This document shows positions 1 to 11,100 of a DNA stretch of 64,000 nt, piece after piece. The notes beneath the pieces were generated by a model. That model ran no database searches. It saw only the letters and a list, made by a program, of their open reading frames with translations, and was not told the origin of the DNA. Every line of letters begins with the position of its first letter. Position 1 is the stretch's first letter. Source of the DNA: Agarophyton chilense (Eukaryota > Rhodophyta > Florideophyceae > Gracilariales > Gracilariaceae); the NCBI GenBank assembly GCA_030374765.1, contig JARGXX010000013.1, forward strand, positions 682,001 through 746,000, given 5' to 3'. The position numbers and the translations under genes were made by a program.

Positions 1-1257
1 CCCCAGCTATCCGTGTCGGAGTAAGGTCAGCCAACTTGGTTCTCTTATCGTCAATCAAGTTGCAAATGAAGGACACTGTCGAATGAACCTTGTCGGCGAC
101 ACTCATCTTCAACACATTTGAACTCATTTCATTGAGTACATTACCAAGACCGAGCACTTCGTTCAGCGATAAAGGCTTCCGGTCCTTTCGTCTCCAAAGA
201 ACGACATCAAGAGACCGCACAATTTCCAACCACTTTCTCCCTTCAGAGGGATCATTCTTCAGATCTCGCAGAACCAAGACGCGGTGATGACCGTCAATGA
301 GTATATGACAGGCACCACTACCCTCCCATTGTGAACAATTTCACTGAAATCTAATTCCATGCCCCCGACGATGGCAACAGCAATCGACCCTGCCGACGCA
401 ACCCAGCCAAACGTTTTGCACTTTGCCATCGCCGCCGCCTTGTGTTCCGCATTCAAACTTCTGACAGTCTTCTCGGGGATTTGTATGTCATCTATGTCCA
501 CTATCAAGCGGCACTGGTCATAGTCTGAAACAGAGATCTTCTTTTCCACGAGAGTCCTATCCCCTTCCTGCGAAGGAACGGCATCGCCATCATCGAACAA
601 CTCCAACTCGGGACCGGTGTGCGAATCCCTGCGTACATTCACCGCTGACCCCACCTCCACAACATCTTCATCAGAATCATCCACTATCGTCACCCTCTTT
701 TTCGGCTTGACGGGTTGCTTCATGGCCGGCGGCACTGTTGTTGGCTGTGCCCTCTTCCCCCTCAAAGGCGTAGCAGACTCCTTCGAGGGGGTCGCGCTTT
801 TGGGAGTCTCCGGCCGAGGAGGCCCTGGAGTCAGCACAGAGGAGACGCGTGTCATCATCGAGGTATCCCATGCGTATATACCTGCCGACACCATATCCTT
901 CAGCAACTCCGGCGGCTCCTCTGCTCCCTTGAAGGAGTACGGATACTTGGAGTTGATCCCCTCCTTAATTTCAGTCCTCCAGATGGCCACCGAGTCCTCT
1001 CCCGGCTTCGCAGACTCGCGCAACGAATGGCCATGCATCGCTCTGCAAAGCGCCTTCCCGGCCGCTCCACTGCCCCCAACACCTCTCAACTCCGCAGTGC
1101 CAACCATAGTACCCTTCTTCATCCCTGTCCCATCCGCCAGGAACAACGCCACCCTATCCCCATCAGCCAGATTGTTTCCCGATGTAGCTTTTCGCGGAGT
1201 GGCGCGTGGAGTACCCCGCGGAGTACCCCTCGCTTCCGCTTTGCCTCGAGTCATCAT
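1..1257 (-). CDS. ParB-like (ParBc/DGHHR) protein, 3' end outside window, frame break near 320-345
   Basis: The 5' frame starts with ATG at 1257 and runs 332 codons. The N-terminus is basic and rich in repeated GTPR/ATPR steps; a middle acidic, disordered stretch (DDSDEDVVEV) follows. The last 100 residues resemble a ParBc fold: a strand with VDIDDIQIP, then a helix region. The frame then ends, but another minus frame continues without a stop to base 1 and carries CHILIDGHHRVLVLRDL (DGHHR codons at 281-295), the hallmark ParBc motif, followed by a VRSLDVVLWRRKD strand and helices. A one-base frameshift between about 320 and 345 joins them; a short intron is possible but I see no in-frame acceptor. 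In bacteria ParBc domains bind DNA/CTP or occur in nucleases and beside methyltransferases. It is divergent from the methyltransferase-SET gene at 1925. Function in this eukaryote is inferred only from the fold. Confidence 0.6.
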
Positions 1258-1924
1258 TTGAATCGGATCGTAGTCGGTCGAGGTTGCAAATGGTCGCAGA
1301 GCGCTTTGAGCCTTTTATGGTATACAGACTAAGACGTATTAGATCGAGCTTTTTTGGTGGCGACTATCCGGAACATTCCCGAGAGCAGTTCGTTGCAATC
1401 AGCCTGAATTACGTCCGCTTAGTTTCAACCTGAGCTACGTCCGCATTAGTTTCAAACTCAAGAAACTCCTTGTCTCTTTCCATCACAAACACGCCTATTG
1501 GCTTGGTAGGCGATACAAGAAAATAAAAATAAAAAATTAAAAATATCCTCACGGCCGACAGAGGTGCGCTCCGACTTCATCGGGGGTCCCGATGAAGTCC
1601 CCGCGCACCTCTGTCGGCCGACATAATACATATAATTTTGTAATTTTTGGAACGCTCAGGTGTACACGGTGCACTCTGTCGGCCGACAGAGGAGCGCGGG
1701 GACTTCATCGGGACCCCCGATGAAGTCGGAGCGCACCTCTGACGGCCGACAGAATGCAACCAGGATAGCTGCGAAGTCGTTCCGCAACAACCGTTCTTCC
1801 GTGCGCGCTCCTCAACCGTACTCACAATCTTTCCGTACCCACCCGCACCCACCCGCACCCGCTGCTCTCTTTCACTCAGGCTCTCGTGACGACCGCCCGT
1901 GAGGTTGTTTGAACATGTACATAA
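1258..1924. promoter_or_regulatory. Divergent intergenic region between ParB-like and methyltransferase-SET genes
   Basis: This 667-base gap separates two outward-facing start codons, so both promoters must lie here. It contains an AT-rich stretch (about 1519-1547), the double hairpin at 1552-1748 and a short tandem ACCCGC repeat at about 1840-1860. I see no confident TATA box. The large inverted repeat in the middle is the only strong structural signal. Confidence 0.5.
1552..1748. repeat. Double palindrome: two 69-nt hairpins in inverted orientation
   Basis: Hairpin A (1552-1620) has 33-nt arms starting CGGCCGACAGAGGTGCGC, with a mismatched block TCCG/GGGG and a 3-nt loop. Hairpin B (1680-1748) is the reverse complement of A with two differences in 69. 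Each unit can fold alone, and A can also pair with B across a 59-base spacer, giving a cruciform. It could be a foldback element or MITE with 69-bp terminal repeats, or a protein-binding site. No convincing target duplication is visible next to it. Confidence 0.9.
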
Positions 1925-2509
1925 ATGGCTCCAGAACCCACGAGAACTTCTTCATCGCCTGCGGCAGACACCTTCGAAATGGGTAAACTGTTTGGTACGG
2001 GGGATGACGTTATCAGGGCGTGTCTGGATTTGCGTGATCGTTACGCATTAACGAGGCGGGAGGAAGATGAGCCGCGAAAAGTGGGGCACACTGCATTCAT
2101 CGATTTCACAATTGCCAATCGCCACATCCTACCGGAGACCGCGAAGTTTTTTTATACTCTCCTAGGTCCCAACCACACCAATTACACAGAAGATGAGCTC
2201 CGAGTTGTAGGAATGAGGGGCTCGAACTGTCAGAATTATTTCTCGCCGAGGTTGCTGGATATAAGGGATGGGGACCCAGATAGGCGCGTGAGGGACTTGT
2301 GGAACGCGTACGAGGCGGTGGAGTTCAAGGGCATCCCGAAGAATGTCACTTTGACAGAGTTCTTCAAAAGTCTGGATACAACCCGAAAGAAAGCGAGCAA
2401 AAGCCGGGCTCCATTCGCGACCGACTTCCCGACAATGTTCCAGAGGTTGCTGTTCCTCATTTGTATTCAGTCGGTCGGTCTCTATGGAGAAGAGAAGAGT
2501 CTCCCGTAA
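1925..2509 (+). pseudogene. N-terminal part of the methyltransferase-SET protein (frame 1)
   Basis: The frame opens with ATG at 1925 and runs 194 codons to a TAA at 2507. It shows no domain I can name; it is mixed alpha/beta with a motif-like HTAFIDFTIANRHILPE. The next frame overlaps it from 2484, and coding continues there with a basic patch (KRRVSRKRRKRDRSY). A one-base shift within the GAGAAGAGAAG run at about 2486-2496 would fuse the two. I therefore read this as the amino-terminal end of one protein of about 1,050 codons rather than a separate gene. A short intron is the alternative. No independent function is claimed. Confidence 0.5.
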
Positions 2510-4247
2510 GCGAAGAAAGCGGGACAGATCCTACGATACGCCATTTTCGAAGGTGGCAATTTATGACAAACCAGTAGCTCAGCGTGTGGGCTTTGGTGTG
2601 CAGCTCGTCAATAACGCGTGGGACAGCTTCGCCCAGTATTTGGGATTCCCTGGCGTGGAATTCATGGTTTTGCCCTTTATCAATCTACGATATTCTGATA
2701 TGCAGTTCCAGGCAATCGGAAACAGAAGGGATGGGTTCTCTCACAAGGACATGGCCCAACGACTCCTTCCTGGTAGAAACCGTACTTTATTGGAGGAGGA
2801 TGTCGTCCCATGGGCGTGGAACCTGCCGGAGTACGTTGACACTCCACTTCGTATGTTGGCCAAAGAGTTTCTCGCTTACCTGCACAAAGTGGTGGTGAAT
2901 GAGCAGCTTTACTCTATATCAGCTCCGAAAAGATGGGACGTTCTAAAACCGTTTACATACGCTTTGCCTAGAGTGTTTGCGGAGAGATTCGACTGCTTCT
3001 CGAACTCTCTTATCTCTACCATCTCGGAATACATATCGCCACAAAAGCTGCGAGGGAGTGTGGAGGTGGAAGTGGTGGCTGCGACAAAGTCGGAACCTAC
3101 TATGGTTATGGAAGAAGACGAGATAGAAGTTGTACCCCCTGAGAAAGAATCGGAGGCTCCGGCGGTGGAGGGTGGAGAGGGAGTGGAGGGTGGGACCGGG
3201 AATGAGGAAGAGAACATGGGTGTTGGTCAGCATTCTTCCACAGCTGAACCAAGGTCGGTCGAATCTGAGTCGGTGGATACTCTGCCGCCTCACGACCTTA
3301 CCTCTCTGGATGATATAATGTCTCTCCAAAAGTGCGAGTCGGAGATGGATAAGCACTGTCGAATGTACAATTGTACTTTCGAGAACCTGGTGGAGATTGA
3401 CGAGACACTGCGCAGCAATGGGGTCTCTCCGATAGGGAAAGTGCAGTTGGTTCTCACGGACCCGCCGTATAATATACGTGCGAAGAAGAACAGGAAAAAC
3501 AGCTGGTACGACGTTCTTAACCGGCAAGACATGGTGAAGACGGCGAAGCTCATCTCTATACTTCTGCGTCCGGGAGGGCATTTCGTTATATTCTGCGCGA
3601 TTGAGCAGGTGAACGAATGGAAAGAAGTGTTGGGTCGAATCGGTGCAAAGGATGAGAATGGACAGAAGAGCAGGTCGTTTGTCGTGGACAAGGTCCAGCT
3701 GCACTTCATTCGCTCTCAAGGCAATCCGATGCGTAATCCCGGACGTAGTTCGTGTTCCCTGTTTCCCGGAACAGAGTACGCCATTCATGGAGTTCGCAGC
3801 GGGTTGTCCTACGCCGAACAAAATGGCATGGTGAACTATGAGAACTTCAGCTATGTACCATCGCGATATCCGGGTTACCATAGCGTGATTGACCAAGTGC
3901 CTCCCATGTCGAATGGTGAAACACTTCTATGGAGAAGGAAGAATGCCAAAGGAGCAGTTACGTATCAGAAAGTGCGGGCGGAACAGAAGTCACGCGCTTT
4001 GCTGAAGGAGCTCATCAGCAGGTTTTCTCAGCCGGGAGACATAGTGGTGGACCTCTTCGCCGGAACATTTTCAACGGCCATGGAATGCATGGAACTGGAA
4101 AAGCACCGTCAGTTTCTAGGGTTTGAGCCAGATCCGCAGTGCTTTGCTCATGCGAAGCACGCCGCTACAGTGAAATTTGCGTCATGCATGCGGAACAACG
4201 AGACGGACATTCATATAACGCAAGATGTTCGGAACGCTGTGACTTGA
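2484..4247 (+). CDS. Bacterial-type DNA (N6-adenine/N4-cytosine) methyltransferase domain, beta-class order
   Basis: The domain is predicted to transfer a methyl group from S-adenosylmethionine to an exocyclic amino group of adenine or cytosine in DNA. About 200 residues precede an acidic linker (EEDEIEVVPPEKE...). Then comes catalytic motif IV, LTDPPYNI (Asp at residue 326 of this frame, 3459-3461), followed by a region with LLRPGGHFVIFC. SAM-binding motif I comes last: VVDLFAGTFST (Asp at residue 523, 4050-4052) with FLGFEPDPQC after it. Motif IV before motif I is the beta-class order of CcrM-like bacterial enzymes. DPPY favours adenine over the SPPY seen in many N4-cytosine enzymes. This frame ends in TGA at 4245 and continues, in the same frame, into a SET domain. 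Bacterial origin by transfer is likely but not tested. Confidence 0.8.
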   Translation: MEKRRVSRKRRKRDRSYDTPFSKVAIYDKPVAQRVGFGVQLVNNAWDSFAQYLGFPGVEFMVLPFINLRYSDMQFQAIGNRRDGFSHKDMAQRLLPGRNRTLLEEDVVPWAWNLPEYVDTPLRMLAKEFLAYLHKVVVNEQLYSISAPKRWDVLKPFTYALPRVFAERFDCFSNSLISTISEYISPQKLRGSVEVEVVAATKSEPTMVMEEDEIEVVPPEKESEAPAVEGGEGVEGGTGNEEENMGVGQHSSTAEPRSVESESVDTLPPHDLTSLDDIMSLQKCESEMDKHCRMYNCTFENLVEIDETLRSNGVSPIGKVQLVLTDPPYNIRAKKNRKNSWYDVLNRQDMVKTAKLISILLRPGGHFVIFCAIEQVNEWKEVLGRIGAKDENGQKSRSFVVDKVQLHFIRSQGNPMRNPGRSSCSLFPGTEYAIHGVRSGLSYAEQNGMVNYENFSYVPSRYPGYHSVIDQVPPMSNGETLLWRRKNAKGAVTYQKVRAEQKSRALLKELISRFSQPGDIVVDLFAGTFSTAMECMELEKHRQFLGFEPDPQCFAHAKHAATVKFASCMRNNETDIHITQDVRNAVT

Positions 4248-5060
4248 GTGACATGCTTGTTTCCGAACGTCGTCATAAAGCGTTCGAAGTCCTGGAAAAC
4301 ACCTACCGGATTTCCCGAGCATCAGATGTTTTCACCCCATATCGTGAATTTTCTCTCCTCCATCTGGCAGGATAAGAATATACTGGATATTGGGCGACGG
4401 CAGGCGCTGTATGAGTGGCCAAGAAGTTTTCAAGGAAAGATGTCACTGTTGGATTGGAATGCTATTCTGGCAGTGGAGGCGACAGTATGTGGTTGTCGGA
4501 TTGCAAAGTCGACGATAAGGCACCCGAATGCTGGAGTTGGTGTGTACACAACACGCCGGGTGATACAAGGTGAGACTGTTTGTTACTTTTACGGGACTTT
4601 GGTGTAACATAATCTTTCAAAGCGGAAGGAAGTTCATAAAGCATACGGAGGGGGGCTATTGAAAGCGACTGCTGATCGTTTTTGGCAGTACGCGATGGAG
4701 AAAAGCGTCCGAGGGGAAGTGTTTCACAAGCTACCAAGAAGAATTAGTGGGGTGTCTCTTACTCCGGTGTGGATTGTCCCTGCTTCATTTTGCTTGGGGG
4801 GAACAATTAACGACCCCAAGTATGTGGAAGGGGATAGGGACAGGGATGCGGTTGAAGACGGGTTAATGAGACGCCGAACTGCAAATGTTCGGGTCATCAG
4901 AACTCCCGGGACGGGGCGGACCCCATTTCAGTTGAGAGACTATAGATTGCTTTCTGTGCAAGCAATTCGAGATATAGAAATAGGAGAGGAGCTGTTCGCG
5001 GATTATGGGACAGAGTATATCTGGAGTATGAATAACACGCCAGTCATAGTAATCGATTAA
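4248..5060 (+). pseudogene. SET-domain (protein lysine methyltransferase-like) region in frame with the DNA methyltransferase
   Basis: The region is in the same frame as the methyltransferase and separated from it only by TGA at 4245. It has one more in-frame TAA after GETVCYFYGTLV (about 4605). Early SET motifs are HPNAGVGVYTTRRVIQGE and the FYG strand; the late part has LGGTINDPKY, TANVRV and the C-terminal AIRDIEIGEELFADYG, which match the SET core (GxG, N-rich cofactor loop, GEEL-DYG). The family methylates lysines, usually on histones. Because there is no frameshift over more than 2.5 kb, the simplest reading is one methyltransferase-SET fusion with two nonsense codons. Separate genes or readthrough are possible. 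No ATG lies at the frame start, which also argues against an independent gene. Confidence 0.65.
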
Positions 5061-5384
5061 AAGTGCATCGCTTTTGTTACTTTACTTCATTGTAGTGTAC
5101 CAGATATTGTTGGCTTTTACTATGTTTGTCGCTACATATAACGTCAAAGCGTGACGTAGTACATATGCTAAAGGAAAGTCATGTACACCGAAGGAGAAGA
5201 CTTTCCCAATATCTGTTGCGTTCGAGCGCATATTTAAAATATCTGAAAAGTTTGGGGGTTTTCTGAGAACACGAAAAGGGTGGAGGTATATTTTTGGAAG
5301 CAGAATGTTTCGAAGCTTCTCTCCCATCCATCGCATTGCAACGCGTGGAAGACCATACCACGATCGCTCTCTCTCTCTTCAACC
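5061..5384. other. Intergenic, no gene seen
   Basis: This is AT-rich sequence between the SET stop and the first ATG of the next gene. It must contain the left end of the Plavaka-like transposon, but I could not pair it with a terminal inverted repeat on the right. A CT-rich run (CTCTCTCTC, 5369-5377) precedes the ATG at 5385. Confidence 0.4.
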
Positions 5385-8038
5385 ATGGCTCCGAAGCGCA
5401 AATCGAGAAGCGAGAACACTAGCGGGCGCGGTACAAAATCACGGCGGCATGGAGGGGATGCGGAGGGCGGAAGGGACGAGGGGCGTAGGCTCCAGGGCGC
5501 GAATGGAGAGAAGGGAGGCGTGCGCCTGAGAGGTAGATCAAGGCAAGATGGTGGGGAACGAGAGGCGAGTGGGGGCAAATGAAAGGCTGTTCGCGCAAAG
5601 GAGACGGTGACGGAGGAGAGTGCGGAGCAAATTACGTCGCGTACGGAGCAAATCACGTCGCCTACGGGAGAGATGGTGCGGAGCGGCGATGGAAAACGGG
5701 ATGGCGTGCGAAGCAACCTCACGCGTGTACCTAGAAGTGGATTGCGGGGGAGGGCGAGCAGAGCTCCAGGGAGGACAAGGAGAGGGGATGCATCCGAGCG
5801 GACTCTAAGTGCTGTACTCACGTCTTCAGCTGATGTGGAGCCGGTAAATCCATGCTCTGCACCTAAAGGAGGTGAAGAGATTCCGAATGAGATGACAAAG
5901 GGGCGTAAGGAGGGAGAGAGAATGACGGGAGAACGTGGATCCAGCCTCAGAGGCGTTGAAGAAGCAGGGGCATCGTTTACGGGTATGAGGGAAGAGGACG
6001 GTGATGATGAGATACAGAAAGGGAGAATAGAGAGTAGCCGTGGTGGGGAGGGTAGAATAGGAGGACCCAGTAGTGGTCTAGTCGCGGGCGCAAGAGTCGT
6101 TCGAGAGAGAACAGAAGGAGAGAGTGTTGGAGTTACCGCGGGGGAACAGGCGGAAAGAAGGGAGGGGGCGAACTTGGATTACGTGGAAGAAAGGAGAGAG
6201 CGTGCAAGGGAAAGAATGGGGAGTGTTCGAGTTACAGGAAGAAGAGCGATAGACGAAAGGGAAAGCAGAGAAGTGCATGTGAGTGAGGGGGGAGAAGGGG
6301 GTTTGCTGGAGGGAGAATACGTGGTTCAGGGGAGGAAGGCAATGGAAGAGCAGCAGTTCTTTCTCATCAGGGAGAAGATGTCGAGCGTTTGCCACCGAGA
6401 AGAGGGGTGGGTTTGGGAGTTGAAGGGTTTGAGGTGAACGCAAGGCGAAGGATGCCGGAAGGTATGCGAGTAAGGAGAAACATTGTATTCACAAGGAATA
6501 ATGATAACGGGGAGAATGCGAATTTAAATGTCGTGGAGAACGCCGTCCGTATAGTGGAAGATGAAGCAAAAGATGATGACATAGGTTTGTTGCCGCGGTC
6601 GATGCTAATTGAGAAGATGAATGTGTTGAAGGGACAAATGGGACGTATGAAGGAAGACAGCTACAGTGTGATGGTGAGTTTGAAAATGACCCAAACGGAG
6701 CTGGATCAAGCAAGGGAGGAAATGAAGCAGCAGAATGTGCTGATTGAAAGTTTGAGGGAGGCGTTGAAAAGTAGAATCGCTGGGGAAGGGAGGGGGGAGG
6801 GAGGCGTGACGCGGCGACGAAAGTATGACATTGGAGTGCAGGAATGCTTTTATGGATTTGCACGTCGTGTGTATGATAGGATTCTTCATTGTGCAAAACT
6901 GGAGGCATCGGAACTTTGCTTCGACACCGAGAATGTGGGTCGAAGCTGGAAGATTAGAAGTGAGGCGGTTGGGGAGAGTAGGGAGGAAAGTATGTTTGTG
7001 GTGGGAGAGAAGGAAATGGTTCCGAGATGTCCAATTGAGGTCGCATATGAGATGAGACCGTATACGCCGTCGACAGAGGGCGGGAGCCATTTGTTGTTGA
7101 AGCACGTGGTAGAGACTGAGTTAATGGGAGAGAAATGGGAGTCGATAAGGGAAGCGGGGAGGAGAGAGGAGTGCGTGGAAAATGTAAGTGCGGATAGGTG
7201 CTTGAGACAGAGGATGAAGCAGACATTGAGCGATGTGGTTGGGGTGCGGAAGCGAGCAGCGCGTGATAAGCTGTTTTCCATGCTTGGATATGATTTGATC
7301 GCGAAACGAGCTAAGGTGACTGAAGGGAGGGAGCTTTGGGCGGAGTTGAAGAAGCAGATTGAGGAGGCGCAGGAGAATTTGACGGGGTCGGGGGAGGATG
7401 GGAGAGGTAAGCTGTGTGCGTGGAGAACGAGTGCGATTGAAGATATTACTTATTCTGGATCGAAGGTATCTGAGAACTTGGAGGACTTTGGTGAGGCAGA
7501 TATGTATTTTCGAAATCAGGTGTCGTTGAAAGTGTTGGAGGAGTTTTTGGGCTACGCGGTAGAGAGTCACATAAATGGAGAGAGGCAGTATGTGGATGGG
7601 ACGGTGATGCATCTTGCGCGACTTGATGCATGGATTGGATGTGTGGTGACCACGATGGATAGAGACGTTGGGCAGGAAGGCCAAAGGCAACTTTTGTTCT
7701 CGACGCTGTTTGAGAGGTTTCTGCCACTGGCTGTTGAGGACATATTGAGGGTTGCCTGGAACATGGTGAAGGATGAGTATGCTGAGGAGTTTGAGAATGA
7801 TGGATTCTGTGGAGGGAATCGTAGAGATGTGAGTGGGAATAAGGAGAGAATCGCGACGGTTGGGCTATGGATACCGTCGAGAGAGAAAATCTATCTGGCG
7901 ATAAGGGAGGAGTTTTTCATGGAGAATCTCACGAGAAGACTTGGAGCGGTGTTAGATTGCTATATAGCGTCATGTGGACCAGAAGAACCACGGTTCAAGC
8001 GCTTAGCGTTGGGGAGTAGGCAAGGAGTGGGAGAGTGA
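5385..8038 (+). pseudogene. Accessory protein of the Plavaka-like element (basic N-terminus, coiled coil, unknown C-terminal domain)
   Basis: ATG at 5385 begins MAPKRKSRSENTSGRG, a nuclear-localisation-like basic start. The frame has a TGA at 5580, continues in frame to 6437, and then coding shifts by one base (overlap 6389-6437) into a 549-codon frame ending at 8038. The middle is disordered and Arg/Glu/Gly-rich. Around 6,590-6,770 there is a likely coiled coil (LPRSMLIEKMNVLKGQ and the next 40 residues). The last 350 residues look folded (QECFYGFARRVYDRIL, VLEEFLGYAVESHI) but match no family I recognise. It converges on the transposase, 87 bases away. A DNA-binding partner of the transposase, as TnpA is in En/Spm, is a guess from position. 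Confidence 0.5.
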
Positions 8039-8125
8039 TAAGGTACGGGGGGATAAGGGGGTAAGGAGGTGGAGCAAGATGGGGGTCGGCTATGGAAGAA
8101 AAGCAGCGGTGACTATTTTATTGGA

Positions 8126-11100
8126 TCATTTGCCTTGGGAGGTATTATTATGGGTGCCACCCAGTGGTGGTGTTGTGCCACCAGTGGTGGTGTTGGAGAA
8201 GTAGGGCTTGGCAGTTGGGTCTCGGTAGAATCTGTTGAGGTAAAATCGATGGAAGCGCCAGTGCAATCGAGGGGTGAAAGAGGGTGCGGGGTAGTTTTGG
8301 CGAAGTACATGAACGGGGCCGAGAATGGAAGAGGATGGTACGAGGCCAAACCAGGGGGAGACGTTGTCGGAGTTGGAAGTGTTTGAGATAGGAAGGGGGT
8401 GGGCGGTGTAGTTTTGTTCGCCGTCTGTTGCCCATCGGAGGCAGATGCAATTGAGAGAGACATCGACTTGATCCTGGGGTGGGACGAGTTCGAGGAACTG
8501 AACGAAGGCGAACTCGTTATGAGTGGAAGGGGAAGAAGGGGTGGTGAAGCGAAGAAGAGAGTTGAGCTTGCAGACCCAGGCAGTGGGAGTGGGGTTGGAG
8601 AAGCTGGAACCGGCAACGAGGATGTGGGAGAACTTTGGGGTTTTAGAGGGACCGAAGGAGGGAGCAGCGAAGATACGTTGAATGAGTGGGAGAGGGAGAT
8701 CTTTGACGGCGAGCTCGTTTCGATCGGCGATGTAGTCGTCTAAGGTTGGGGTGAACCCGCCGACGACGTATGCAGAATTGGCGAATGTGAGACGGGTTTG
8801 GCGGAGAGTGGGGGAGTCCTGGTTGAGAGCTAGTGTTTCGAGTGTGAGTGTGACGAAGGAGGGGACTGCGAGGGTTCCAATCTGTGAGATGATGGCGATA
8901 GTGTCTGGGGAGAAGAGGTCCTGAAGGGAAGAGATTGTTGAGTGGGGGTTTGCTCGAAGGAATTTGTGAGCGGTGATGAGATCGGAGAAGGAGGTGTGCT
9001 TGCCATCACGGACGAAACTTGGTTCGCGGGCTTGGAAGGAAGGAGGAGGGGCATGGGAGGATGAGGTGACGGAAGGATCAGCGGAGAGAGAAATCCAATT
9101 GTTGACGGCATCGGAGCGTTCGATGGCACGGATGGTTTCGTTGTGCGCGGTGGGTCTGCGCTTGGAGGTTCGGGAGTAATGTGCTTTGAAGAGGGTATGG
9201 GCTTGTTCGAAGATGCCTGCATCGTTGAAGTGGAGACCCTCAAAGCGTCGAATGTCGTCTACGATGTGATCGAGGAAGTGGAATTTGAGGGTGCCAAGGT
9301 TGGAGGTATGGTATGGACCGAGAACATGGACAGCTCTGTGCTTGAAGGAATGGATTTGGGAGGCGAGTTTGGCAAGACGAGAAGTGGTCCATTCGGGGAC
9401 GGAGTTGTAGCACATGGAGGTGAGGAGGAGGTCTGTGTACTTGGAGAAGACAGTTGTGATGGGAGCGGAATTGGCTTCGTCACAGCAGCGGTCGAAAAAA
9501 GCGCCGATGAAGGGGAAGACCATGTCGAGGGCGCGGTAGTCTTTTGCTTCTAGCATGCCGCGGACGCCGTCAGTTGTGAAGAAGCCGTTGAGGGACTGCC
9601 CGCTTTCGGAAGTAGAGAAGTCGATGTGGAGGCCTGTAGCTGGGGAATGATTTTCGATGGCGGTGAGGATGAAGTTGGAGTGCTTGAGGATGGAGGTGCG
9701 GACGGAGTGGAAGGAACGGCGGGAGTTTGTGGAGCTGATGGTGGTGAAGAGGTGTTCTGATCTGAGACGTTCGATGGCGGCGAGCTTGATGAGTTTGGAA
9801 ACGCCGAGGTGGAAGTTGTGGAGGGGTTCGGAGGGGAAGATGTTCTATGGGTTGAGGAGGGGGATGATGTTGAAAAGGGGGTAAGACTAGAAGGGGGAGG
9901 GGTATTTTGCGAGGGAGAGGGAGTGGAGTGCTGGGAGAGCTTGTTCCTTGAAGTTGCGCGAGAGTCTTGGCTTGCGGGCGAGGAGAGCTGCTTCGGAGTC
10001 CTTAAGGAGGGAGAATTGTTTGTTGCGGTCTGCAAGGGTGAGGGGAAGAGATCGAGGGGGATGGGCGTGAGAGTGTTGGTGGAGTTGTGAGCGAGGGACA
10101 GAGCATCTGTGGCAGAGGTGCTGGGGGCGGGTGCCGTGGGAGATGGCGAGAATATCCTTTGCCTCGGGAATGTCTGCGCAGTTGCTGGCGATGATGGGGT
10201 GGCATTGACGAAGAACGCCGTCTGCGTCGCGGAAGGGGAAACCGGGGAGGGCGGAAGAGAAGAGAGGTTGAAGGAGGGAGGAGATGGTCTGCTGTATGAG
10301 TTCCATTTTTGTTTGGCGGGGGATGGAGGAGAAATGAGTGATGATATCTGCATCTGGAGAAGGAGTGATTGGGGTGAAGGAGGTGGGAAGATAGCCGAGG
10401 AGTGTGAGATTGTCGGAGATGCATTTGCGGCGAAAGGAGTCGGAGAAGTTGAGAAGGGTGATGTGGAGGGGGTAGGAGGGGATGGAAGAAGATTTGAGAG
10501 AGGTAGAGGACTTGTCGGAGTAGATTTGGACGAGGCCGATGAAGGAGTCGATACCGGTGGAGTGAGGGAGATGCCAGACGATGTTATCTTTTGTGGACTG
10601 CATGATGGCGGTCTTGAGTGCGGGGACGACTTTTGAGCCGAGGGTGGCTGCCATGGGATGTGCGAAGGCGGGGGAGCCGGAGGCGGATGTTTGGGAGATG
10701 GGGTGGAAAAGGTGTTCTTGAAGTGTGCGAGGGCGAGCTGTTGTTTGAGGACATGGATTGCGTCTTTCTGGAAGAGGGTTGCGGAGAAGCGTTTGTGGGG
10801 ATCGAAGATGGTGGAGGGGGCGAAACCAATGGACCTGATTCTCTGGTGGAAGAGGTCTGCCTGGAGCTCGAGGCATTTCTTTGCGGAGGAGACTGAGTTC
10901 CGGAATGTTGATTCGGAGAAGTGGGGATCATTAAGGAGAGTGATGAGTTCGTCAGCCTTTCGTTGTCCAAGCTTGGAGGCGATGGAGGAGATGTAGAGGA
11001 CCATTTTCTCCAGGTGGGGGTTGTCGAGGGGGGGAGTGGAAGGAGGGAGGGGGGAAAGAGCGAGAGAGGAGGGGGAACCGAGAGGGGCAGTGGCGACGTG

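Noticed and set aside
1552-1748. CRISPR-like or bacterial operon structure at the left end
   Set aside because: Only two inverted units, no spacers, and the surroundings are eukaryotic transposons.
2943-3896. 317-codon minus ORF opposite the methyltransferase
   Set aside because: It mirrors the coding strand and has no domain; the plus frame has clear motifs.
9550-10700. Continuation of the 651-codon minus ORF as a real Pro/Ser/Thr-rich protein
   Set aside because: Past about 10,700 the conserved transposase blocks are in another frame. The long opening is a by-product of pyrimidine-rich sequence.
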